Positions 24,108 to 35,237 of a stretch of 64,000 nucleotides of DNA are shown here, one piece after another. A model generated the notes under the pieces. That model was not told the origin of the DNA. It did not search any database and worked only from the letters and a program-made list of their open reading frames with translations. How positions within the stretch are numbered: position 1 is the stretch's first letter; each line of letters opens with the position of its first letter. This DNA is from Takashimella koratensis (taxonomy: Eukaryota > Basidiomycota > Tremellomycetes > Trichosporonales > Tetragoniomycetaceae). The position numbers were made by a program, and so were the translations under genes. Location: assembly GCA_003116875.1 (NCBI GenBank), contig BCKT01000012.1:606690-670689 (forward strand), given 5' to 3'.

Positions 24108-25359
24108 TTACTTGCCCTTGAACTCGTATCCACCGGTGCGCTCTTTGGCCTCAAACTCAAACTGACTAAGGACCTCACCTTCAAGGCCGGGATAAGTCAA
24201 CTTGGCATCAAACTTCTGGCCATTCGTGATAGGCCCCACTCCGGCGGGTGTACCGGTAAGTACGAGGTCACCTTCCTCGAGCTTCATGATCCCCGAGACG
24301 AACGAGATGAGGTGCGGGATATCAAAGATCATATCTTTTGTTTCACCCGATTGCTTGACTTGCCCATCGATGGAGAAAGTAAGACCTACACGGGTCAGGT
24401 CGGTGATGCTGGATTTAGGAATGAAGGGACCGATAGGGGTGAAAGTGTCGAATCCTTTCGCAGTGGACCAAGGGAGACCCTTGGCTTTCACAGCGTCCTG
24501 GATGTTGCGAGCGGTCATGTCGATCGCGAGGGCTGTTGACAAGAGGCGGAGAAGGGGTAGGGGATTAGAAGGATGACAGTGATTGCAAAGAGGAGAAGAT
24601 AGTTAGCGATATTGAACCCATGTCGTCATGGCCATGTCATTGACTAATATCGATGAGGGTGACTCACCATAACCAGCGATGTAGCTCTCGGCTTCGGAGA
24701 CGGGAATGTCTCGCCCGTTCTTGCCAATGACTACGCCGAGCTCGACTGCGATAATCGACAAGCAGTCAGGATAGATAGCAACGAAGGGAGGTAGGGGAGG
24801 TGTGTCAGCTTCCTCTCCACTTTATGTGGGCTGTGCTCATCGTCCTATCCTCTCTTGCCCCTTCCCAGCCGCATTTAACCCCCAAACGCTTCTTCAGCCC
24901 TTGACTTTCCTCGCCTTTCTCTTTCGATCCCCCACCCTCCTCTCACGCCTTGATAGCTGTACATCTCCCATCTCTAAACCCCCACACTCACCCTCATGGT
25001 GCACGATCGTCCCGCGGGGAAGCTCGACCGGACCCTCGCCAGGGGAGATGTACGACGACGTAGGCTTAAGGAAGAAGAATGGCTCTGGTTGGTAAGGTTA
25101 AATCAGCATGGATCCATCTCTTAAAGGGCACGACATGTAGCGAGACTGGATTGAAAGACTGCAACGTACCCTTGGGAACAGCGTTACCGAGCTCTTTGGC
25201 GTGATCGGCGTAGTTGCGGCCAATCGCAACGATCTGGAGGTGTTAGACTGACTGAAGACTGGCGCAGGAGACAATGGGCAGTAGAGGGTTGGGAAGGGGT
25301 ATGTGTAGGGCTTGAGTGCCGGAGCTCACCTTGCGACCAGTGCGGAGGAAAGTGGACAT
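24108..25359 (-). CDS. FAHD1-type acylpyruvase / oxaloacetate decarboxylase
   Basis: Fumarylacetoacetate hydrolase-fold protein in five exons. Exon 1 encodes MSTFLRTGRK. Exon 2 encodes IVAIGRNYADHAKELGNAVP (GRNY..HA.E is the lid-region signature). Exon 3 is EPFFFLKPTSSYISPGEG...IVHHE, exon 4 is VELGVVIGKNGRDIPVSEAE, and exon 5 (from about 24530) runs ALAIDMTARNIQ...GLPW...KGFDTF to TGTPAGVG and KGK. Metal-binding Glu residues in HHEVELG and the Asp in AIDMTARN are present. The family hydrolyses acylpyruvates and decarboxylates oxaloacetate in mitochondria. The protein is short and close to the usual FAHD1 length of about 220-230 residues, with at most a very short presequence. Confidence 0.87.
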
Positions 25360-26137
25360 GGTGACGATGGGGTTGAGGAAATGAAGAGAGAGATGGGAAG
25401 AGATGAAGAGATGAAGAGATGAAGAGCGCGAGTCGAGTTTTGTTAATCCGGTGGTGTGTTTTTCGGCAACGAGGCGTTTAAAGCCGACGATTCAAAGGAG
25501 GGGGTCATTTTAGTCCCACCGGCGTAGACCGGACCACAAATCCGCCATTTCCCATCTCCCCCAGGAGATTTCCAATCCGCACAAAGACAGGCAACAGAGA
25601 TCTCGGTCTCGTGCGGCTTTAGACGAAGCCCGGGGAGGTAGAACAGGCAGACAGGCAAGACAGGCATAGGCATGGGCAAAGAGCAAAAGACAAGGAAGCA
25701 GACACAAACATACATGGTTCCTTCATTGGATAGATCCAGGCTGAGATACTGATACTGATGACTACCAACTAAATAACTGATCGACTGACTATAAAACGAG
25801 AAGCGAGAGACGAGAAAGGTCGGTCGTGCAATGTTTGATCATTCTGAATCTGAGAGTGAGAAGAAAAGAACATATAGAAAACGGTCTATTACGGTATGTG
25901 CGGAGTACAGGATGTACATTACATGATACGTGAGTCCCGTGGATGGAAATGCGTTGATGTCTTGGTGTCTTGGTGTCTTATGCTTTGGGTCCGTTGATAC
26001 GTTGATGCGTCGGTAGCGGTCATGGTTCGTGTGATGCTTATTTACAGTACGTGCAAGGTTGAATTGAGTCGCGCCATGTCGATGCCTCTGCGTCTTCGTC
26101 ATGAACTCGTATCCTTTCAGCGATTCCTGAGAGTCGG
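25360..26137. other. Intergenic region upstream of the FAHD1-type gene
   Basis: About 780 bases between the start of the FAHD1-type gene and the 3' end of CDC6, both on the minus strand. A GATGAAGA direct repeat occurs near 25395-25425, and short ATACTGAT, CTTGGTGT and GTTGATGC repeats occur at 25745-26005. No coding signal. Confidence 0.45.
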
Positions 26138-29061
26138 CTAAAACTCATCCCCCATCCCATTCTCAGCCGCCATCATAGCGTGCTGAGCCTTCTCCTTAAC
26201 CCTCTTGATCTTCGCCTCCTCTCTTGCCCAAATCTTCGCCACTTCCTGCTCCGCCACCCCCTTGGCCGCTCCCGCCGTCCCCGCTGACCCCGTCGTAGCT
26301 GACGACCCCAAGTTCAGCCCATTCTGCAATTCGTCCATCCTAATCCTCAGCTCGACCTTGGCCGCCCCGCTCCTCCCTTTCGAAAGGACCACTAGCCCCA
26401 GATCTTCCAAATTCGACAGCAAGTCACGGTAATCCGACTCGGGCGCTGGTGGGAAAGGGGACGTCGTGTGGCCCAGCAACGCTGCGTAGACAGCGTACAG
26501 GCTCGTCGTCGTCATCTGGTGTTCTGACGCCGAGAGGGACGACGAGAGCGCCACCGAAGCAGAAGTGGTGGATTTCGTAGGTGTTGACGAGCCCGAGCCC
26601 GACGCTGGTGAAGGCGCGAGACCCGCCCGAGTTCGAGCGAGGAAGACGAGGATGGAGACGAGCACCATCTTGCCTTGGACGGGTACGGAGAGGATCTTGC
26701 GACCCACGGGTGAAGTGGAGGTCGATGCTGAACCAGAGCCAGCGGCCGCGCGGAGCTGGTTAGTGTGTGAGGTGAAGGCCTTGAGGATGTGCGGGAGCGC
26801 GACCTTGACCAGGGGAATGGAGGTAGTAGGGGAGGTCGTGATAGTGGCAATGTCGGTCTCAGAAGTTGCTGCCGCCGCAGCGGTCTTTTTCGTCCACTCC
26901 GCTTCGGCCAGGGTGACAGCTGACCCAAGAACACCCAGGCACATCCTCAAGTCGCCGTTCTGCGCCTCGACTTTCTTGCTCAACAGCTCGACCGCCTTGG
27001 TATCCACCTTGACCGCGCACGCCGATGCGTCCTCCTGTACCGGGGAGTTGAGGGCGGAGGAAGCCGACGCGGTGCCCGCTGCGACACGGGCGTTGACGAT
27101 CGCCGTCATCTCGGTGGCCCCGTAAGCCCTGAACGCAAGGACCTGCGGCATCGTGCCTTCTGGCAAAACGAGGTTGGCGCGGACAGTAAGGTCAAGGGTG
27201 TTGGAGATGGCGATGAGTTTGACGGTGGTGGACGCGTTGGAGAGGAGAGGGAAGGAGAAGAGCTTGGACAGGGCGTGCGAGGTGGCAGGTGGAGGAAGGG
27301 ACGGAGGGGGCGGAAGCAGAGAGTCGACCTCGTCAAGAATGATGTAGCTAGTAGGTAAAGCAAGATTAGATCAGTAAACGAGCTTCCATGGTCCACACGC
27401 CCGCGTCAAAGCCTTGAATCTCTACTCACGTCTTTGTGCCGGGCTGTGCGAGGTGGGCAGAAACGTCCGCCTCAGTCGGCTGGCAACCCAGTTCGCTCCC
27501 CAATCGACGCCAAATATCAACCACTTTCAATCCCATCACGCCCAGCTCAATCACACGCCACCCTTGCGACGCCAGTTCTCGTCCTACGGCGGTCGCAAGC
27601 GCAGTCTTGCCTGTCCCCGGTGGGCCAGAGATGTACATGCCGACGTCTTGTGTCGAGACGAGGGAGAGGTACGAGCTGATCACTGCTTTCTCGTCGTCGC
27701 GGCCGATGATGGTCGCGTCAACCGAAGACATGGGAGAGGGGGTGGAGAGGGTGGGAGTGGTCGAGGCGATGGAGGAGGAGAGGCGGAGGAAAGACTTGAG
27801 GTGGCGGTAGGCGTTGAGTGGGGCTCGCGAGTATCCGGGCTGAGGAGTAGGCGAGCCGACCGCCGGGGAATCGTCACGCGACCTTGAGCGAGACCTCGTG
27901 GGCTTTGACTTTGACCGCGACGACGCGCGTGATGAGGACCCACGGGCAAAGGTCTCTGTAGTCGTTGGGGTGGTTGGGTCAACGGTGATATGCTCGATCC
28001 CCGAAGTCGCGAACGAAACCGCGTCGTCGAGCGGGTAAGACGAGGACGGGGACGATGGGGGAGGCGTGGGGAGAGAAGTGGTCTGGGCAGCAGCGGCGGC
28101 AGCAGCAGCGGTGCGGCGCGTCACGCGGGGCTTGGTAGGTGTCACGTCGTTGTCTTCGTACTCGAACGGGTCGGACGAGGAGAGTGAGTCAAGTGAAGGT
28201 GTGGCAGTGGAGGAGAGGGAAGGGGAAGGAGAGGGGAAGGAGAACGAGGGGCGACGTGAGTGCAGGTCTGGCAACGACGAAGAGGGCCCAACAGATGGTC
28301 GGCCTGGTATTGGAGTCAGCATGTGGCGTGATCATCAGATGGCATGGCATGTGGGAAGACAGCTTACTCGACGTGGTTTCGCTCCGAACACTCGCGACAC
28401 TGCCACTGCGACCGCGGACTGACGGAGTCCGGCTCCCGATGCGTAACCGTTTCCTTGACCCCTGGCCAGCTTCCTCCTTCGGCTCGTCCTTGGGTGGGAT
28501 GTTTTCCTTGCCCTTGCCCCACCGCCTCCCGCCTCCGATCGACGCGCCGTCCGACTCGTCGTCGCCCTTGACTGAAGGCGGGCCGGACCCCCCTCCGACG
28601 CTCTTGATGGGCACCGGTGTCGACTGGGTGCGCATGAGCGTACCTGGACCCGAAGCGCGCGACGGGCCACCGACACCAACACCGACGAGACCCACGGTCA
28701 TCGCGGCTGGGATGGAAGGGGTTGTGAAGCTGGAGGAAGAGCCGATTGATGCAGACGAGTTGGCGCGTCGCGTCGCGGGTCCGAAGAGGGAATTTGAGCG
28801 CGCTGGAGGTGGGGGCAAGACGACGCTGACTGACCCGCGACCAGTCAAGGTGTTGGAGGTGGACGAACGCGTCGCAGCTGGTCGCAATGGCGCGCCGGGG
28901 GTCGTCGAAGCCGCTGCAGCTGCGCGTCGCGTGACCGGGGTATGCGGGTTGCCCTCGTCATGGGATGGAGATTCGGTTCGCTGATGGGGCTGGTGGTTGT
29001 GCTGGTGCGAGTTCTCGTCGCCATCGTTGGACGCGCGTGTCCTTTTGTTGGGTGCGGGCAT
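26138..29061 (-). CDS. CDC6: Cdc6/Cdc18 replication-licensing AAA+ ATPase
   Basis: AAA+ initiator of the Orc1/Cdc6 clade that loads MCM helicase on ORC-bound origins. Three exons: about 29061-28380, 28320-27430 and 27353-26138. The long N-terminus is basic and Ser/Thr-rich, with several TP/SP sites (for example KRLRIGSRTP, an NLS next to a kinase site) fitting CDK control. The ATPase part shows Walker A GPPGTGKTA with ELASQGWRVIELGVMGLK, Walker B YIILDEVDSLL at the exon 2/3 junction, sensor 1 KLIAISNTLDL and sensor 2 NGDLRMCLGVL. A C-terminal winged-helix segment follows (LYAVYAALLGH...DYRDLLSNLEDLGLVVL). Cdc6 is favoured over Orc1 because no BAH domain precedes the ATPase. Low-complexity inserts (Ala/Gly/Ser/Thr) lie between the ATPase and the winged helix. 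Confidence 0.88.
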
Positions 29062-30739
29062 GATGGGTGTGAGAGACGAGAGGAGAGGAGAGGAGAGGGA
29101 GAGGGGAGTGGGGAGAAGGGGTGAGATTGAGGTTGGGAAACGAGGGTTGGTATATGAAGGATCAGGAAATGAGAAAATGAGAAAATGAATTGTGCAGCCA
29201 GGAGAGCGAGGCTACGAGGCGTCTCAAATCTCAAATCTCGTTTCAACGAGTAACCAACTGGATCACGGGTCAGTACAAGGAACGAAAACTCGTCGTCTAT
29301 CGTCGTCATATGCACAGGCCAAGGCGCGGGTAGGATTGCTTGGTGTAGTAGCGTAGGAGATTTCACACCCAACGTCCTGCAGGGGACCCGTCGACGGAGA
29401 TGGGCGAGGTTGTGGGAGAGGGTGGGGGAGGAGGGAGGAGGGAGGGGAAGGGGAAGGGGGAGAGTCACGTACTGTGCTTGGGACACGAGACCAGACGAGT
29501 CGGAATTCAGTGCGTTTCCCTGCTCAGGACGAAACAAAGTTGAACCGAGTCAGCGGAGGGGCAAGGGGGATTTGATGATGTCGACGGCGGCGGTGTAATT
29601 GAGTCGCACTTGGCTTTGAGGGTGTGGATTCTGGGTTGATTTTGAGACCGGTGCCGATATGATGGTTGCAGGGAAGCTGGGGCGGATATCGAGATCGAGT
29701 TGGCTTTGAGTTTTGCAGTGGTCCAAGGGTAGGTGAAAGGGTGGAGTACGTAGGCTACGGGGAGAAGGAGGGTTTGCCGATAGAAACAAAAGTTGCCAGG
29801 CAGGGGTTGAATAGATCAAGCCAAGGTGTGATATAAAAACTGGTCGGGTCGTGTCGTGTAGAGCAAAAGGGTCAAGGTTCAACTGGCCAATCCTGGAGGC
29901 ACCGGCGCGGTCGAGCGAGTAGCGGGTATGAGAACGAGCTATCGGAGGGATCGGAGGGGTTTGGTCTTGAGAGAGGCGAGAGGAAGCGCGTCGGGGGGAG
30001 ATACAAGGGTCGTCTCGCGTGCTTGCGGTTTCGTGATTGGGATTCGATTGATGACTTGACTTTGACTTTGGGCCTGGGATTTTGATATTATTTTTTTTGG
30101 TTACCCTGCAATGAATGGTCGCGATTGGCCGAGCGAACAAGGGAGGGATTGAATGGTGACGATACCTGCCGAGAAGTATCGAGAAGTGGAGCCGGTGAGT
30201 TTAGGTGGTGGGTGTAGGTGTGAGTGTTGCTGGTGATTTGAGACGAAGGAACGAGGGGGAAGAGGTGTGTAAACGAGTGAAGAGGATGGATATATACCTG
30301 GCGTTGAGAGTGGACGAGGGTGTGATGTACTGTACATACGTCGAGTGGCTGCCAGCCACAGCCACGACCGCGAGATGACTCTTTCAGGTGCGTGTGTGTG
30401 CCAGGGATCACCAGTGTAGGAGTATGTATGTGTGTGTATGTGAGTGGGTGTGTATGTGTGTGTGGACGCCGGTGTGATGGACAGACCGTCGACGTGACTG
30501 ACCCTGGCTTGCCACATTACACGCACGTCCTTTGGGTCCTTTGGGTAGACCGATTTCCCTGTCGTTCCTGACAACAGAGACCCTGATATATTCATGCACG
30601 CTGTCCAATCATCCAACAGCCTGGGTAATGTGGCATCAGGTTCAGGAAAAACAAGTCGCGTCGGGTGTCACGTGATTGATGGTTTCTCTTTTGTGGCTTC
30701 GTGGCAGTCAAGTGATTCTTCCAAGCTATGGGCCGTTGC
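29062..30739. other. Gene-free region upstream of CDC6
   Basis: About 1.7 kb between CDC6 and DBP7 (both minus). It is purine-rich on the plus strand near 29080-29160 and 29400-29470, so the CDC6 leader strand is pyrimidine-rich. A GT-rich microsatellite-like stretch lies at 30380-30475. Short open frames on both strands are low complexity and not credible as genes. Confidence 0.5.
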
Positions 30740-33700
30740 CTACAACTTTCCTCGAACCATCTTCTCCAGATCGCTCGTGTCCATGACATGAAACTCCCCT
30801 CCACCCCCAGCCGCCATCCCCTTCCCTGCCCCTTGCTTCCCGCCAGATCCCTTGCCTGCTCCAGGACCTCCACTCTTCGGTGCAAACTCTCCCATCGCTC
30901 CTCCACTCTTGACCAACCTCCCTGCTCTCCTGACGGCCTCGTACATTCTTCTCTCCGTCTCGTTCCTCGCCGTGCTCTCCTTCCCTTTCTTCTTCCCGCC
31001 TGCATCCTCATATTCCTCGTCATCGCTCTCAGCGTCGGACCCGTACCCCGTGCGTTTGCGCTTCCCGCCCGCCGAATTGGCTTTGGTGGTCTTGCTCTTG
31101 GACGGCTTCGTCGTCGCCGCGAGGGAACCGGGAGCTTCACGGAGCGCAAAGGATTTGGCCAGGTGGCCCAAGTGAATCGTCTTGACATGGAAAAAACGGC
31201 GCTCTTCGAGTGGGTGGGTAGAGTAGGCACGAACGAAGGATGCAAATGCTTTTCGTGCGAGGCTTGCGTTCTGGATTAGTAGGAGTACAGAACCGCTTGT
31301 CAGCGTCCATCCCTTGTGTATTCCTCCTGTTGGTATTTACTCACCTGGTCTTGGCTCAGAACCCATCTCTCAAAGGCCAACTGCACATCCGTCGCTCTTG
31401 CTTCGTACTCATGACCCCTCCCTCCGAACCCATTCCTCAGCACCGCGTCCACTCCTACCTGACCCAGCCTAACCGCTCCTTGCTCCCCTGCCTTTACCCC
31501 TACTTCGCCCACCGCCGCACCCATCTTCTCCTCGACCCACTTGACCCACTCCACTTCAGGGGGCGCGACAAACGCCCATGCCTCGCCTCCTTTGCCCGCA
31601 CGTGCCGTTCGGCCCACACGATGGACGTACTCGTTCGCGCCGCCCTCAGTGGGGAGGTCGTACTGTACAACCGCACGGACGAGGGGCAGGTCGAGACCAC
31701 GTGAGGCGACAGATGTGGCAAGGAGGATGGATGGGTCGGGAGAGGGTGTGGAAAAGGCCTTGAGAGAGGCAAGTCGAGTTCGAAGTGGGAGAGAACCGTG
31801 GAGGCGGTGGATCGTGGTGTTGGCGAAAAGAGCGGATTTGAGGGCGACAATGTCCTCGGAGGCCTTGTTTGACTTGGCCTTGGGTTTAGACTTTGCCGCC
31901 TCGTCCGGTTGCTCCTCCTCGACACTCTCTTTCCCTCCATCTTCTTCCTCTCCATCTCCACCATCCTCGTTCTCCTCTTCACCCTCGGCCTCGTTCTGCT
32001 CGCCCATGCTCACGCCTCCAAGCAATTTCCAGTGAAAATCGACAGAGTCCGTGGAACTGAGGAACACAATCACCTTGACACCTTGCTTCTCGTCCCCGAC
32101 AGGTGTAGGCTTTGCGCTCGGCGCAACGAGGGACCGAAGGAGTGCGACGAGCGTGACGAGCCGGAGTTTGGTAGGTGCGACAATGTACTTTTGGGCCAGC
32201 TGGGAGGGTGGGGTGAACTTGTCCGACTGTTCCGGGAGGACGACAGCGCTAGCTTGTTTCAAAGCCGAGGCAACCGCATCCTCGCTGTCTGCAACGTCAC
32301 CATTCGATTTCGCTTCCGAAGCTTGCGAAGCTTGCGTCTTGCTAGCCTTGTCGATCTTCGTCGCTTCTGTTGATCGAAAGACGACAGGCTCTTGCAACGC
32401 CCCTCCTGCGAGCCTCTCGACCTTTGCGTCGATCGTCGCCGAACACAAGATCGTCCTCCTTCCTCTTGCCCAATACGGCCACCTCATCGTCCCTCCACCT
32501 TCCTGATCCATCTCCTTCTCCACATTCATCTCGTTCCTCCTCCTCCCATCCAACGCCTTGATGATCCCCTGGATCGTCTCTTCGAAACCGAGATCCATCA
32601 GCCGGTCCGCTTCATCGAGAACAAAGAATAGCGTCTTGGCGCACTTGAAAGACGACGTGTTCTGCAAGTGGTCGAGCAGTCGGCCTGGCGTCGAAACAAG
32701 GATGGGCACGCCTTTACGCAGTTTGGCCTTTTCGTGGGTTCGGGTAGACCCGCCAACGAGGAGACCAGAGACGAGCCAACGAGTAAAGGATCGATCGGGC
32801 TGGAGAGCGGAACCGGACTCGGAGTCGGGGAGGGAGAGTGACATGGTGAGTAGCGTTTCAAGTACTTGGGAGATCTGCTGTGCAAGCTCTCGGGTTGGAG
32901 CGAGGATGATCGCGAGGGTGCCGATGGATCGGTCGATGTAAGAAAGCTGGGACAGAGGCAGAAGTGTCTGCACTATGGGAAGGAGGTAGGTAAGAGTTTT
33001 ACCCGAACCCGTCTGGGACTGGATGAACACGTCGCGAAGGGGTGATTCCTTTTCCTTCCCTTTAACGCTTGATACCTTCACCTCCTCAACCTCCTGTACC
33101 TCTTCAGTCTCCTCCGGCCCCTCATCGTACCCGTCCTCACTGTCGCTCTCCCGATACGCATCATCCTCGTCCTCGTCCTCGGGCTTGGCGTCGATATCCA
33201 GCGGCTCAGAGAGCATAAACGGCAACGAGCTCTTCTGAATCCCCGTCGGATTTTCGACTCCCATCTTGTTCTTCAAGTGACGTACGAGCAGCGGGTCGAG
33301 ACCGAGACCGGCGAAAGTGTTGGTTTCGCTAGCGAGCGGGGCGTTGGACGGGGCGCCGATGGCAGCGGCACGGCTGGCGAGTGATGGACGAGGGAGGGAG
33401 GGGTTGGAGGTGAAGAGGGAGGAGATTACCTGAGATGGGTGAGAGGTGGGCGCGGAAAGTGTGGTTTTGGAAGGAGGGGCGGCTTTGCGAGGGAGAGGTG
33501 GAGAAGGGAGCGAGGTTGTCGAGGGGAGACGAGAGGGGCCGGCTTCGGAAGAAGGGTCGGCACGAGTAGGGCGAGGAGCATGGGTAGATGAGATACGGGG
33601 AGCAGGAGCGGGAGCGGCGGCAGGCCTGGGTGTGGGTCGAGTAGTTGTTGGTGCTGGAGTCGAAGCAGACGGTGCCGAGACTTCTACCGGGCGAGGACGT

Positions 33701-33999
33701 TGGATAGTTTTGCTCGGTACCCCAGTTTGCTGCTGTTGTTGCTCCTGCACCACACGCCCGATTTTGTTCGTCTCTCTTCTTACTGCTTGCTTTGCCTTGA
33801 CACTGGATGATGTTAGTTGAGTCATAGGAAGATCTCGGTGCTGCTGCCAAGTCGACGAAAGCACAGGAAAGAGCACAAGAAACAGCTTTGGCCAATCTAC
33901 TTACCGATCAGTCCATCGTCCGCCCTTCTTGTTGACCTGTATCCGGGCCCCGAGCGCTGACGGTGCCGCGAAATTAAGCTCGATCCCGCCGTCGTCCAT
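30740..33999 (-). CDS. DBP7: DEAD-box RNA helicase Dbp7 (DDX31), ribosome biogenesis
   Basis: Three main exons. The first (33999 to about 33905) encodes [20 protein letters not shown] and ends WTDR, the typical Dbp7 N-terminus. The large second exon has a Pro/Ser-rich spacer, then [20 protein letters not shown], the Q-motif GIQKSSLPF, motif [10 protein letters not shown], Ia [21 protein letters not shown], motif [15 protein letters not shown] and motif III CSATI. The C-terminal core has [26 protein letters not shown] and [12 protein letters not shown]. The last exon contains [20 protein letters not shown] and [16 protein letters not shown], which is diagnostic for Dbp7/DDX31, then a Lys-rich tail. 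The enzyme acts in the nucleolus on 60S precursor assembly. Acidic inserts ([20 protein letters not shown]) interrupt the first RecA lobe, as in many fungal Dbp7 proteins. Confidence 0.93.
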
Positions 34000-34357
34000 G
34001 GTCTTTGCGATACGAAGGGGGGTGAGAAGGGTGGAGAGCGCGAGTGAGGTTGGGTATGAGGTGAAAGTCAAGGTAAACAATGAGATGTGAGTGGTAGAGT
34101 AGTCGAGTGACGGAAAAATTGAGAATACAAGAGGGCCGAGCAAAAATTAGAGCAAGATAGCCGGAGGCATTCAGGGTCAACAAGGATTCGTGACGTGTCA
34201 TGCAAATCGTCGAGGTGTGTGCTTATCACTCCGCCGGGACTGGTGTGAATTCCCGATCGTTTGTGACTGACGTGCTGTATCCATCCTCGGTACTGGCACT
34301 TGCTTCATCCCATCCACCACACCGTCCCAGCCTACCCCGACCGCACCTCTCACAAAC
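34000..34357. promoter_or_regulatory. Divergent promoter region DBP7 / MIM2
   Basis: 358 bases between the starts of two divergent genes. No distinct element was recognised. Confidence 0.45.
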
Positions 34358-34881
34358 ATGGCCACAGCGACCTCCTCCGCCTTCGCCTCCGCATCCACAT
34401 CTGCCCCGCGCCCACCTCCGACTCCATCCTCACTCGGCTCGTATCCCACTGACGAGCCCTCCGACGACGGCGCTGCCGACAACCACGACGGTAACGACGA
34501 CGACGATGACGACGACGACGCCTCGTATAATTCCGAAGACGACGAAGCGGCGCTGATTCAGGAGGAGTGGGAAGAGTCATTACGACAGATGGAAGTGGTG
34601 ATTTCGATTATTGTGTTGCCGTACTTTGGAAAGATGATGGGAAGGAACTGGGCGATCTGGGGTGAGTGACCGGTTTGCTTGTGGTCGATGTTGTGAAGGG
34701 GATATACAGGTGTTGGGGCAGAGGCTTGAGATTGGTTCGAAGGGAGAGTGGGAGGATGGAAAGGTGGAAACATGAAACTTGATCAAGGAAGAAGCTAACA
34801 CCTTCCCCAGCGTATAACCGGTATAAGAGCGTCGGCCTCTCGACGTCGTTCTTCGGCTGGCCAGGTGTCTCAAGTAGATGA
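34358..34881 (+). CDS. MIM2: Mim2-type mitochondrial outer membrane import factor
   Basis: Small two-exon gene. Exon 1 has a Ser/Ala/Pro start, a highly acidic run (a long Asp block near residues 45-60) and EEWEESLRQMEVVISIIVLP followed by YFGKMMGRNWAIW. A GT-AG intron (about 34662-34811) joins to AYNRYKSVGLSTSFFGWPGV and the stop. The WEESLRQ-hydrophobic-PYFGK..GR..AIWAYNRY block is the Mim2 signature: one membrane span with a short conserved tail. Mim1/Mim2 form the outer-membrane complex that inserts alpha-helical proteins and assembles TOM. Acidic N-termini before the span are common in this family. The start gives cacaaacATGG context. Confidence 0.82.
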
Positions 34882-35237
34882 GAGAATCCAAGGATGATTT
34901 TACCAGACTTTGCGTATGAAGCTGTTTCCCGGTATTGGACTCTCCTTGCGATCGACTGAGAGCGACCATCATTCACACATTACTCGTCACAACATCCCCA
35001 GTGGCCGTGAACGGCGACGGCGATATTCGTCGGTGGCCGCGGTCAATGTATGATATTTATATGCAAGAGGGCAGATACAAGCGTAACATATGAGCCGAAT
35101 GACCAAATCCCAAGATTGCCATGCAATATTGATCCCAATATGCTGTTATGTACTGATTACGATTCTACCTGACCTTTGACGTCGACAGCCTTTCGCCGAG
35201 ATCCAATGCTATAATGCTACAATCTTTCACCGCCCTC
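34882..35237. other. Convergent 3' intergenic region
   Basis: 356 bases between the ends of MIM2 and the PPR gene. It is AT-richer, with TATGATATTTATATG and TATAATGC-like runs that may be termination/polyadenylation sites. No gene is seen. Confidence 0.4.

Noticed and set aside
29550..30616. Minus-strand frames upstream of CDC6
   Set aside because: Ser/Pro/His-rich, driven by CT and GT repeats, no conserved motif.
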